Shown here: piece after piece, positions 40,810 through 51,200 of the stretch
Position numbering within the stretch: position 1 is the first letter of the stretch
How the letters are laid out: each line of letters starts with the position of its first letter
Source: Bog-159 sp963738375
GTDB lineage: Bacteria; Acidobacteriota; Terriglobia; Bryobacterales; Bryobacteraceae
Length of the DNA: 64,000 bases
Assembly (NCBI GenBank): GCA_963738375.1
Contig: CAVTWL010000001.1
Coordinates: forward strand, 66,076-130,075
Direction of reading: 5' to 3'
Notes under the pieces: generated by a model
What the model saw: only the letters and a program-made list of their open reading frames with translations
Told to the model about the DNA's origin: nothing
The model's database searches: none
Made by a program: the position numbers and the translations under genes

Positions 40810-42257
40810 CAGTGCACTCCTCCTGCACCGGATGCACTACCCTGCGGCGCGGCCTGCAGGCCGGATTTCTGTTTCTCGATCTCGATCAGCTCCTCGAGTG
40901 GGATATCTTTCCGAACCGGCTGCGCCGCAACCGCTCCCGTAACTTCAGACCCCGGAGTCCTCGGCGCGACGGCCGCCGTATCTGGCAGAAACGCTTGCGG
41001 CATTTGGACATCCGGCCGCACACCGCCCGCAGGCATCGGCCCCACCAGTTCCGGCGTAATCATTACCAACAGTTCCGAGTTGCTGCGCGTTCGCGACCGG
41101 CTCTGAAACAACTTGCCCAGCAGCGGTATATCGCCGATCCCGGGAATTTTGTTCAAACTCTCGGTGATGGTATTATCCAGCAGCCCCGCGATGACAAAAC
41201 TCTGCCCGCTCTCCAACTCCACCTGCGTCTGCACTTTCCTGGTAGCCAGAGCCGGGATCGTGTATCCCTCAAATTGCAGTGCTTGCGAATAGTCGAGTGA
41301 ACTCACCTCCGGCGCGACTTGCAGCCTGATCGATCCGCGCGGCGTCACCATCGGGAGAAAATTGATCCGAACGCCGTACTCGCGAAACTGAATCGTTACC
41401 GCGCCAGCCGCGGCGCCACCCTGGACAACGGGAAAGGGGAACTCGCCCCCCGCGACAAAACTGGCCGGCTTGCCATTGATCGCCAGCACATTCGGCTCAG
41501 CGAGCGTCTGCAGCAGGTTCCTGGCCTCTAGCGCCTTGATTAACATGCCGAGATTTAAATCCGGCCGGAATAGAAAGATATTCAATGCGTCCGAGAGTGT
41601 CCACTGCACGGCTTTGCCCTGGACTGACGGGGAGGCGGGCCCGAACTGCCCCGTGGTAACCTGGCCTACCGTATTCCCGGCCCCGGTGCTCAACAGGTTG
41701 AAGCCGAAAGAAGCCGTCGCCGACCGGTCCACATCGGCAAACTTGACTCGCAGCAGGATTTGCGGTTCGGCGGCGGGCGTCTCCACGCGCAGGAGGTTCA
41801 CTACTTTGCCCAACGTGGCAGCAATCCCGGCGGCTCGCTCCGCACTCGCCAAGTCCTTCACCACGCCCCGTAGAAATACCGTCTCGTTCTCGAAGTCCAG
41901 ACTTACGTCCTGACCTTCGAGCCCGCGCCGCATCTCGGCTCGCGCTGCTTCGAGGCGCGAGGTATTCTGCCGCACAGTCAGATCGAACAGCGAGCGCGTG
42001 CCATCCATCTGCCAAAGGATCACCGAGGTTTCCCCTGGCGCTTTCCCGTTGATCAACACTTCGCGCGGAGTTACCGCCAGTGCCTCCGCCAGATCGCCGT
42101 TGCCCACTGAGACGCGCCGCAAATCGCCCGGGGTATCCATCACCAGAGACTTGCCTACCGTCACCGTTAACTTCGCCGGCGTTCCGAAGCCCGCGCAAAT
42201 CGCCGGCAGTGCAGACGTCACCAGGGAGGCAACCAGTAAGCAACCACGCCCCGTCAT
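40809..42257 (-). CDS. cpaC: Tad secretin RcpA/CpaC
   Basis: A 482-residue outer-membrane secretin. The signal peptide GCLLVASLVTSALPAICAG is followed by a pilus-assembly N-terminal domain (LTVTVGKSLVMDTPGDLRRV; VGNGDLAEALAVTPREVLIN), a BON-like segment (EMRRGLEGQDVSLDFENETV) and the secretin C-domain with LLQTLAEPNVLAINGKPASF, FVAGGEFPFPVVQG and VESGQSF-like ELESGQSFVIAGLLDNTITE and NKIPGIGDIPLLGKLFQSRS. It is the outer-membrane gate of the Tad system. ATGA overlap with cpaB. Confidence 0.93.
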   Translation of the reverse strand: MTGRGCLLVASLVTSALPAICAGFGTPAKLTVTVGKSLVMDTPGDLRRVSVGNGDLAEALAVTPREVLINGKAPGETSVILWQMDGTRSLFDLTVRQNTSRLEAARAEMRRGLEGQDVSLDFENETVFLRGVVKDLASAERAAGIAATLGKVVNLLRVETPAAEPQILLRVKFADVDRSATASFGFNLLSTGAGNTVGQVTTGQFGPASPSVQGKAVQWTLSDALNIFLFRPDLNLGMLIKALEARNLLQTLAEPNVLAINGKPASFVAGGEFPFPVVQGGAAAGAVTIQFREYGVRINFLPMVTPRGSIRLQVAPEVSSLDYSQALQFEGYTIPALATRKVQTQVELESGQSFVIAGLLDNTITESLNKIPGIGDIPLLGKLFQSRSRTRSNSELLVMITPELVGPMPAGGVRPDVQMPQAFLPDTAAVAPRTPGSEVTGAVAAQPVRKDIPLEELIEIEKQKSGLQAAPQGSASGAGGVH

Positions 42258-43141
42258 GGCTTCACCTCGCCACGCGACTCGAACTTCGTTTCCGTCACCT
42301 TGATCCCATGGATCACTTCCACCACGCGCGGCGGCGAAGCGGGAAGCGCAGCCGCGGGTGGCGCCATAGGGTGGGGTAGCGCCACCTTTACCGGTCCTGT
42401 TGGCGAAGGCTTCTCAGCAAACGCAGAGGCTGCCCCTGTGTGGAACAATTGCGACACAGCGCTCCCGTTCGTTTTGGCGATGTCTGTATCCAACGGATTG
42501 CGCAGGACCAACTGAATGGTCGTTTGCGCGGCGGCCAGACTCAACATCTCCGCCTGCTGCGGAGTCACCAGCAGATTAACCACCGGGACTGAAACCGGCT
42601 TGCCTTCTGCGTCTTTCTGGAAATTCTGCCCCGCCGAAAGCACCTCGACATTCTGCAGCAGCGTCTGTGTCATCCCACCGAGATTGGCCGCGCCCGGCGG
42701 ACTACCTGACACCAACACATCCACACGCATGCCCGGCACGGCGAAACCAGCCACACCGACAATTTCGTTCACCCGGATGGCAACCGCCCGCATGCCCCTC
42801 GGAATCAGCGCCGCTAACCCTGCGCCCCCGCCCTTGGGCGCCAGGCGCGTCTCCACAATCGGTTCGCCGTTGACGATCGGAGAGACCACCCCGCGCCCGA
42901 CGATGTCCTCCCTCTTTTGTAAGACTCCTTCGGGTACACTGCCAGTCCAGTCACCTGCTCGCACATCGGCATCGCGGATTAGCGACCCCGGCTCCATGGT
43001 TCGCGCCGCCAAGATCAGTTTGCTCGCTGCCGGCGTCGCCTGTGTCGCCACATGTCCCGATAGAAGCCTATAAAGCAACAGGCTCGCGCCCGCCGACACG
43101 ATAAAAGCAAAAGCCAGTACGGAAATCAGTCTTTGATTCAT
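42254..43141 (-). CDS. cpaB: Tad periplasmic protein RcpC/CpaB
   Basis: A 295-residue protein with an N-terminal membrane anchor (ISVLAFAFIVSAGASLLLYR) and SAF/RcpC domains: LILAARTMEPGSLIRDADVR, GRGVVSPIVNGEPIVETRLA, GMRAVAIRVNEIVGVAGFAV and PGMRVDVLVSG. CpaB is thought to contact peptidoglycan and stabilise the secretin. It is the first recognisable tad gene of the minus-strand operon. No flp pilin, prepilin peptidase or pseudopilin gene (tadE/F/G) precedes or follows it here. Confidence 0.92.
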   Translation of the reverse strand: MNQRLISVLAFAFIVSAGASLLLYRLLSGHVATQATPAASKLILAARTMEPGSLIRDADVRAGDWTGSVPEGVLQKREDIVGRGVVSPIVNGEPIVETRLAPKGGGAGLAALIPRGMRAVAIRVNEIVGVAGFAVPGMRVDVLVSGSPPGAANLGGMTQTLLQNVEVLSAGQNFQKDAEGKPVSVPVVNLLVTPQQAEMLSLAAAQTTIQLVLRNPLDTDIAKTNGSAVSQLFHTGAASAFAEKPSPTGPVKVALPHPMAPPAAALPASPPRVVEVIHGIKVTETKFESRGEVKP

Positions 43142-43268
43142 GCTCGCTCACGGGCCGTGTCCTCTCGCGGGATACGCGCTCCCGTCCTCTTTTCCGGGTA
43201 AATCGCTCTCGTCCCGGTGCGCTACCCCCCTATATCGACCGAATCCCCGAGAACCTATAGGTCTCCGC

Positions 43269-44863
43269 CTAACGCATCGCCGCGGCCCGCTGCAAGACCA
43301 AGGGCGCCGCGCCGGCGGGCCTGAAGACTACCGCCACCCCGTCCTGGTATACCAGCCGCCAGGTGCTCGCTTGCCGCAGTGCTCCCACCAGTGGCGCATC
43401 CGGAGGCAGCAGCACCGTATCGGCGCCATATCGCCGCAAGTACTCCTCCCAACCTGCCTGCGCGGCCATAGCCTTGATATACCGCCCCGCGAATTCCGCT
43501 CCGTAAAAATCGCTGCGCCCGTCGATGAATACCCGACCTCGCGGAAACTGGCGATAAATCAGATATCCGCCCCAAAGATCCTCCGTAAATACCCCGCCAT
43601 AGAGTCCCGACTTCTCCAGAAACCCCGCCGCCGCTACCGGAAAAGTCTTTGGATCGTACCCAGCCCGGCAAGCCTCGGGCGGCCTCGGAGCATAAACCAG
43701 CGCCGCCAGCGCCAGCACTCCCGCAGTTCCCGCCACGGGCCATCGCGTCGCCGCGTCCCAGGCGAATTCCATTCCCGCGCGAATTTCGCCAGCCCTGCCA
43801 TAGCGCGCCGCAGCCGGCTGGCCGCTCGCGGCGACGAACCAGCCCGCAAGGCTTCCGATACCCACGCCGCCGCCGGCGCCGCCGCCAACAGCACAAAGAT
43901 CTCTACGTTCCGCGCCGAGTAAAGCGCCAAATGTCCCCACACCGCAAACAGCATCGGCCACACCACTCGTCCCTTCCGCAGTTCCCAAAAAGCGGCCCCG
44001 GCCCCGGCAGCCAGGAGAATCTCCAGGTACCGCGCCTGACCGCCTTGAAAATCTAGCGGCTGGAATTCCATGATGTTGCCTCGATAAAATCCGTCCGCCA
44101 GATACTTGTAAATATGTTTGTGCAGGCCATATCCGTATGGATTTATTAGAGTCGCCGCCGCACACCCACACGCCGCATAAATCAAACGCAGCCCGCGTGT
44201 GAGAACCCGCCGCCTTTCGTCGCTCCCAGGCTCGCGTAGCAGCACGGTGAACTCTCCGGCCGCGTAAGCCCCGATCAAGAATATCCCGACGAAGAATCCA
44301 CCATGAAGATTGGTCCACAACACCATTAGCGGTACCAGCAACCACAATCGCCGTGCGCCGTCGTCGTCCTTAGCATTTCGTTCCAAAGCGGAACAAAACA
44401 CCACAATGAACAGCATCGTGACCAAATGGGGACGTGCCAGCCAGTGTCCCGCCGACCCAGCCGCCGCCACCAGCGTTGCCGCCAGCGCGACCAGGCTGTC
44501 GGCCTGCCTCCGCGCCAGCCGGAACAACAGCGCGAACGTCAGCCCCAGGATCACGCTGTTCACCAAGACCACAGCGCTCATGCCCGCATGCAAATGTAGC
44601 CAGCCGAACAACACGTCCCACAACCATTCCCACGCAAACCAAAGCTGCCCGCCGCGCGTAAACGAGAAGAGGTCGCGATCCGGCACCCGTCCGTGCGCCA
44701 GAATCCATTCTCCCGTTCGCAAGTGCCAGCCCGTGTCTCCGTCGCTCAAGAGCGTATGCGCGCCATGCATCCCGCAGAACAGAAAGACGAGCGGCATCAG
44801 AAAAGCCGTATCCGTCATGGACGGAAACCAGCGGAGCGCGCGCGATGCGTGAGTCGGTTGCAT
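43269..44863 (-). CDS. Polytopic membrane protein, GT-C/oligosaccharyltransferase-like, one frameshift
   Basis: About 530 residues with roughly ten membrane helices. The first external loop LLSDGDTGWHLRTGEWILAH carries the DGDTGWH segment common to this family. Further on are LFSFTRGGQLWFAWEWLWDV, LVPLMVLWTNLHGGFFVGIF and ATLINPYGYGLHKHIYKYLA. The frame breaks near 43795 (after MAGLAKF), and the remainder ends in a soluble lumenal domain (GYDPKTFPVAAAGFLEKSGL; GGYLIYRQFPRGRVFIDGRS). Such proteins are annotated as hypothetical membrane proteins or putative glycosyltransferases. The 127-base gap to cpaB suggests it is upstream of, and may be cotranscribed with, the Tad genes. Confidence 0.75.
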
Positions 44864-45040
44864 GCCGATCCGCCCCCCGCATCCGCACGGTGGGGGCCGT
44901 TGACTGACGTCCCGGCCATGCCCCGCCATCGAGAAGAAACACCTGTGTAGTGAGATTCCGGTCCACGATGTCTGGAATTTAGGCTGCCATGCGGCCGCAG
45001 TGCGCCCGAAACACTAAAACCGACCCCGCCATCGATTTAC

Positions 45041-45087
45041 CCAGGTCTATTACTTAGGTATTCCTGGCCTGTAACTACCAGGACTAA
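45041..45087. promoter_or_regulatory. Dyad-rich candidate operator in the divergent tad/adhesin intergenic region
   Basis: Three copies of a CCAGG/CCTGG element alternate in orientation: CCAGG at 45041, CCTGG at 45063 and CCAGG at 45078. The inner pair is flanked by TTAG (45054) and CTAA (45084), making an imperfect dyad centred near 45072. The whole region is far more AT-rich than its neighbours. It lies about 180 bases before both the membrane-protein start (44863) and the adhesin start, a position suited to shared control. No regulator is identified. Confidence 0.35.
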
Positions 45088-45118
45088 ATAATATCGCTTG
45101 GTTTGTATAATTTGCCCG

Positions 45119-45145
45119 TTGACCTTCTCACCGCGGGTGTATACT
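45119..45145 (+). promoter_or_regulatory. Candidate sigma-70-type promoter for the giant repeat protein
   Basis: TTGACC at 45119-45124 and TATACT at 45140-45145 are good -35 and -10 matches, though the spacer is 15 bases (17 if TACTTA is taken as the -10). A second -10-like TATAAT lies at about 45106. Either would give a leader of about 100 bases before the adhesin start. Confidence 0.4.
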
Positions 45146-45252
45146 TACCCCGTGCGCCTAGCTCGCGCTCAAGAGATTACGATTTTTTTTGCTGAATATA
45201 TGAGGGGTTTTGTCTTCGTTTCACGCCTCTCTGACTGAGGAGTTGTGCCACC

Positions 45253-48200
45253 ATGCCGGTAAATTGCGGTCTCGATAAATGCTTTTCTTTTCCCTTAGGT
45301 TCTTGTTCATTTGCGCATTCGTCTGCGCCATTGGATCGGCTTCCCCCGCGCAAACCGCCCACCCCGCCGTCCAACCCGTCAGCCGACCTCGGGTCAAAAA
45401 GCCATCCGCCGCATGATCGCTGGGCAGTGGCTTGGTCACTCATGCTTTCGGAATCCGGCCCTTCCTCCTCCCGGCTATCATCTCGATGACAATTGGACCG
45501 GAGGCAAGCGGCAACTGGAATACCGCCTCCATTGGTCGCTGGGCACCGTACCCAGCACCAGGAATAACGCCAACGATTACTACCTCGTCTTCTACGGTGC
45601 AACTCAATATAGGCGGATCCATCAACAACCTCACCATCGGCGCCACCGACGTCCTCAATTTCCAAAATAACACCGACTCTCACCATCGGCGGCGAGCACC
45701 ATCACAAACTCAAACACCGGCGGCGGCATCACCCTGGGTTCGGCCGGCAACTTTACGGATTTGATCATCGGCAGTTCGGCTGGTCACGCCTCACCGGCGG
45801 CGGCACGATCACGATGAGCAATAACACCAATAACCGGATCTACGGCGCGGTGGCGGCGGATGTGCTGACCAACGCCAATAACATCGATCCAGGGTTCCGG
45901 GCAGATCGGCGCCAGACCAGATGGCCTTCGTCAACCAGAGCGCGGGGGTGGTGGATGCCAACTTTCGAATAACCTGACGATCTGGACGAGCAACGGTACC
46001 ACCAATCAGGGCACGCTTGGAAGCAACGGCGGGCGGTAACCTGATCCTCAAGAACGATACCTTCACGAACACGGGGGGCACGATTTTGGCTTCCGGAGCG
46101 AACTCGGTAGTAACGCTGTTGAACCCCACGATCGTCGGCGGCACGCTGAATACGGCCAGCGGCGGCCTGATTCAAGCTTCTGGCAATCCTACGCTCAGCG
46201 GGGTTACCATCGCCGGCACGGGCACCTATCAATTGCCCAACAATAACGACACTACGATCGTGGGCACCATCACCAACAATGGCAGCGATCCAGCAGAATT
46301 CCAGCGGCAACATCACCGACCTCATCCTGGGCGGCGCCAACGTGACCCTGACCGGCAGCGGCACCATCGTGATGAGATAACAATACGACAACAACCGGAT
46401 TTACGGCGCTGTCGCGCGCCGACGTCCTGACTAACGTCAACAACACCATCGAAGGCTCGGGTCAGGTCGGCGCGACATCAGACTGAGCTCTGGTGAATCA
46501 GACTTCGGGAATCATCGACGCGAATCAATCTCAATCATTAACGATCAATACGAGCAACGGGACGACCAATACCGGCACGATGGAAGCGACGGCTGCTGGC
46601 ACTCTGGTTTTTGCGGGCGGCGACACTTACACCAACACCGGCGGCACCATCCTGGCTTCCGGTACCGGCTCCACGGTACAGTTGACCGGCACCGTGACCA
46701 TCGCCGGCGGCACACTGAATACCTCCAGCAGCGGCTTGATTGAAGATACCAGCGGCAACCCCACACTTAGCGGCGTGACCAACAAGGGCACCTACGCGGT
46801 GCTGAATAATGAGGACACGCAGTTGAAGGGCACCCTCACTAATCAGGGGACGGTGCAACTGAATTCCAGTCGGCAACGCCACGGAACTGCAGGCCAATGG
46901 AGCCGTTAACCTGGCAGGCGGCGGAACCATCGTGATGTCCGATAACACGAACAACTACCTGCTGCAGTCGGTGTCGGGAAGCTCGATGACCAATGTGAAC
47001 AATACCATCTCCGGCGCAGGCAATATCGGCAACAGTGCCATGGCGTTCACCAACGATGCCGGAGGCGTGGTGGAAGCTCTTTCCACGCACGGCAACACTT
47101 TAACCATCCAAACGGGCGCGGCGGCCGCGACCAATCTCGGTCTTATGGAAGCCGGCAGCGGCGGCAACCTGGTTTTGGACGGAACCATCATCAACACAGG
47201 CGGGACTCTGGAGGCTTTGAATGGCGGAGTCGTAACGCTGAATGGTTCCACCATCACCGGTGGCACGCTGACCACCGCGGGTACCGGGGTCGTCACTGTG
47301 AGCGGCACCGCGGTCGTGAACAGCGTCACCAACGCTGGGACGATGCAGATTCCTAACAATCAAGTCCTTGACTTCACGCGGTACGCTGAACAACACCGGT
47401 GCCATAACCCTGAATTCCAACGGTAACAATACGGAGCTGGCCGTGAACAGCGCGTCGGCAACCCTTTCGGGCGCCGGAACGGTCACCTTCTCGGATAGCA
47501 ACAACAACTACATCCTGGCGACCGCCGGCGGCAACACGCTCACCATCGCGCAGAATGTTTCAGGACCCGGCGGCGACATCGGCAACGGCGGCCTGGTAAT
47601 CACCAACCAGAGCACCATTGATGCGACGGCCTCCGCGCACGGCAACGCTCTAACCCTCCAACCCGACGCCACGTTTACCAATAACGGACTGCTCGAAGCC
47701 ACTGGCGGTGGCGTGCTGGTGCTCGACGGCGGCGCTTTCACCAATACGGGCGGCACGATTACCGCAGGCAGCGGATCGACCGTGGACTTGAATGGCAGCG
47801 TGGATGTCGTGGGCGGTGCCTTAAGCGGCGCAGGGACATTCGTAGCCAACAGCGGATCCCAGTTGGACGGCTCGGGCGCACATCCCGTCACCATGTCCTC
47901 TACTCTGCAAATCCCGAATAATGCGGCCATCGACATTGACGGCACCATCAAGAATACCGGCACGATCCAGTTGCTCTCCGTTGGCAATAACACGGAACTG
48001 GTGGTGAACAGCGCCGCCGTCACCCTCCAGGGCACCGGTTCGGTCACGTTCTCGGATAACAACAGCAACTACATCCTGGCTTCGGCGGGCGGAAATCAAC
48101 TGACCATCGCGCAGACGATCACAGGACCGGGCGGTGACATCGGCAACGGCAGCGTGGTGCTGGTAAACCAAAGCACGATCAACGCAACGGCTTCGACGCA

Positions 48201-51200
48201 CGGCAGTACGCTGACGATTCAGCCGGACGGGACTATGAGCAATACCGGGCTGCTGGAAGCCACCGGCGGCGGGACGCTGGCGCTCGATGGAGGCACGTTC
48301 ACCAATACGGGCAGCGGCAATATCACGGCGGGCAGCGGCTCCAATGTCATCCTGGAAGGCAGCCCGACGATCAGCGGCGGCTCCCTGAACGGCGCGGGAG
48401 TTTTCACCTCCAATAGCGGCACCACCCTGAATGCTCTGACCAATGCCAGCACCGTAGTGGTTCCGAATAACACCCAAACAACGTTGCAGGGAACCATTAC
48501 CAATACGGGAGCGATTCAGGAAAACTCCGTCGGCAATAATACGTTCGTCGACCCGACCGGGGCAGTCACCTTAACTGGCGGCGGCACGCTTACTCTTTCG
48601 GACAACAACGCCAACTACATCCAAGCCGCTGCCGGCGGCAGCACGCTGACGAACGTCAATAACACCATTTCCGGCTCGGGAAATATCGGCAACGGCAATA
48701 TGGGCTTCACCAACCAGTCGGCGGGCGTGGTTGACGCCACGTCGGCTCACGGGAATTCGCTCAACATCAATTCCGGATCGATTGGCGCAACCAATACGGG
48801 CTTGTTTGAAGCGTCCAGTGGCGGCGAATTGATCATCGGCGGTACGGTGACGAACACCGGCGGTACCATCGAAGGGCTGGCGGGAACGGGTACCAGCGCG
48901 GGCGGCAGCGTCTTCATCAATAACGCCACCATTACGGGCGGCACGCTAAATACGCTGGGCACCGGCGTGAATGCCAGTTCAATGACGGCGGAGAGTTCCA
49001 CCCTCAGCGGGTTGACCAATCTGGGCGCCATCGTGCAGCCGAATAATACATCCCTCGATCTGATGGGGACGATCACCAATAATGGCTCCATCAGCGTGAA
49101 TTCAGTCGGCAACAACACGTTCCTTTACATGAACGGCAACGTGACCCTGAACGGCACCGGCGTCATTTCGCTGTCCAACAATACCCAAAACTTTATCCGA
49201 GGCGCGGCCGGCACCGAGATATTGACCAATAACGGCAACACCATCGAGGGTTCGGGCCAGTTTGGCAGCGGCACCCTAGGGCTGGTCAACAACGCGGCCG
49301 GCACGATTCTCGCCAATCAATCCGTCCCGCTGGTGATTACCCCCAATGCGAGCGGCGTGACCAACAACGGAACCTTCCAGGTGAACACAGGCAGCCTGCT
49401 GAACGTCACGGGCGGACCTTTCAATAATTTCAACAGCGTAACCGGCACGCTCACGGGTGGGACTTACAACGTCAACGGCGGTACGTTCCAATTCGACAAC
49501 GCCAACATCGCCACCAACGCGGCCGACATTATCCTTACGGGTGCGAGTTCGCAAATCGTCAATCAAAGCAATGCCAACGCGCTGGCTAATTTCGCCACCA
49601 ACGCGGCAGGCGGTATCTTCCAGCTTGGCGCGGGACGCAGTTTCACCACCAGTGCTCCGGGCGGCGGCAACTTCACCAATAACGGCACCCTAATCGTCGG
49701 CAGCGGCGACACTTTCAAAGTAGCCGGCAGTCTCAGCAACTTCTCCGGCAGCACTCTCACCGGCGGTAGCTTACTAGTGTCGCCGGTACCCTGCAATTCG
49801 GCGCTAACGGCAGCGGCATCGTCACCAACGCCGCCAATCTGAACCTCGCCGGCCCCAGCGCTTCTTTAATCAATCTCGGTGGCGGCAATCTGCTCACTGG
49901 CTTCAACACCAACTCCGGCAGCGGTAGCTTCACCGTCTCCAACGGAGACGCGTTCACCACCGGTGGCGCATTCTCCAATGCCGGCACGCTCGATCTGGAA
50001 AATGGCGGCAAACTTGTCGTCTCTGGCGGCTTGACCAACCACAGGCGCTGTCACCACCAACGGTACCAACCAGGGTGGCGCAGCCAACACCCTCACCGTG
50101 ACGGGCACACTCACCAATACCAACGGCCATAGCGTCACCATCGGCGCCAACAACGACACCACCGACAAAGCCAACGCCGGCCTCCTGTCCAACGCCGGAA
50201 CCGTGACCGTCGACGCCGGCGCCACTCTGAACCTCACCTCCGCCGGAGCCGATACCAACACCGGAACCATCCTCGCCAGCGGCGGCGCCATCAATGTGCA
50301 GGCCGGCTCCTTAACCAACTCCTCCAGCATCGACGAAGAAAAGGGCGGCGCCATCACCGTCACCGGCAACCTGACCAACAGTGGGACCATCACCACCAAC
50401 GCCGCCAATGCCGGTGGCGCGTCCAACACACTCACCGTTACCGGCACCCTGACCAACAACAACGGCGACAGCGTTACCATCGGCGCCAACAACGACACCG
50501 CCGACAAAGCCAACATCGGATTGCTGGCTAACTCAGGCAATATCACCATCGACAAGGGCGCCACCATGAACCTCACCGCAACCGGCGCCGACGCCAACAC
50601 GGGCTCGATCCTCGTCAGCGGCGGAACTCTCGCCGTGCAGGCCGGTTCTTTTACCAACTCCAGTTCCCTCGACCTCGAGGCCAAGGGCACCCTTACCGTC
50701 ACGGGCAACTTCACTAACGCCGGCACCCTTACCACCAACAGCGCCAACGCGGGGGGCGGAGCCAACACCATCACCGTTACCGGCACCCTCACCAATAACG
50801 CTACCGACACCATCACCATAGGCGCGAACAACGATACAGCCGACACCGCCAGCGTGGGCAACCTCGCCAACGCCGGAACCATCACGGTCGACAAGGGCGC
50901 CAGCCTCAAGCTGACCGCCGCTGGCGCGGATTCAAATACCGGGTCGATCAGTGTCGCCGGTGGGACCATGACTGTCTCCGCTGGAACCTTCACCAACTCC
51001 AGCACCCTAGATCTCGAAACTGGCGGCAAACTGAGCGTTACGGGCGCCATGACCAACGCCGGCACTCTAACTACCAACGGGACCAACGCGGGTGGCACGG
51101 CCAATACCATCACCGTCAGCGGGAAGCTCACCAATTCCACAGCCGGGGCCATCACCATCGGTGCTAATAACGACACCACCGATAAAGCCACTTTTGGAAC

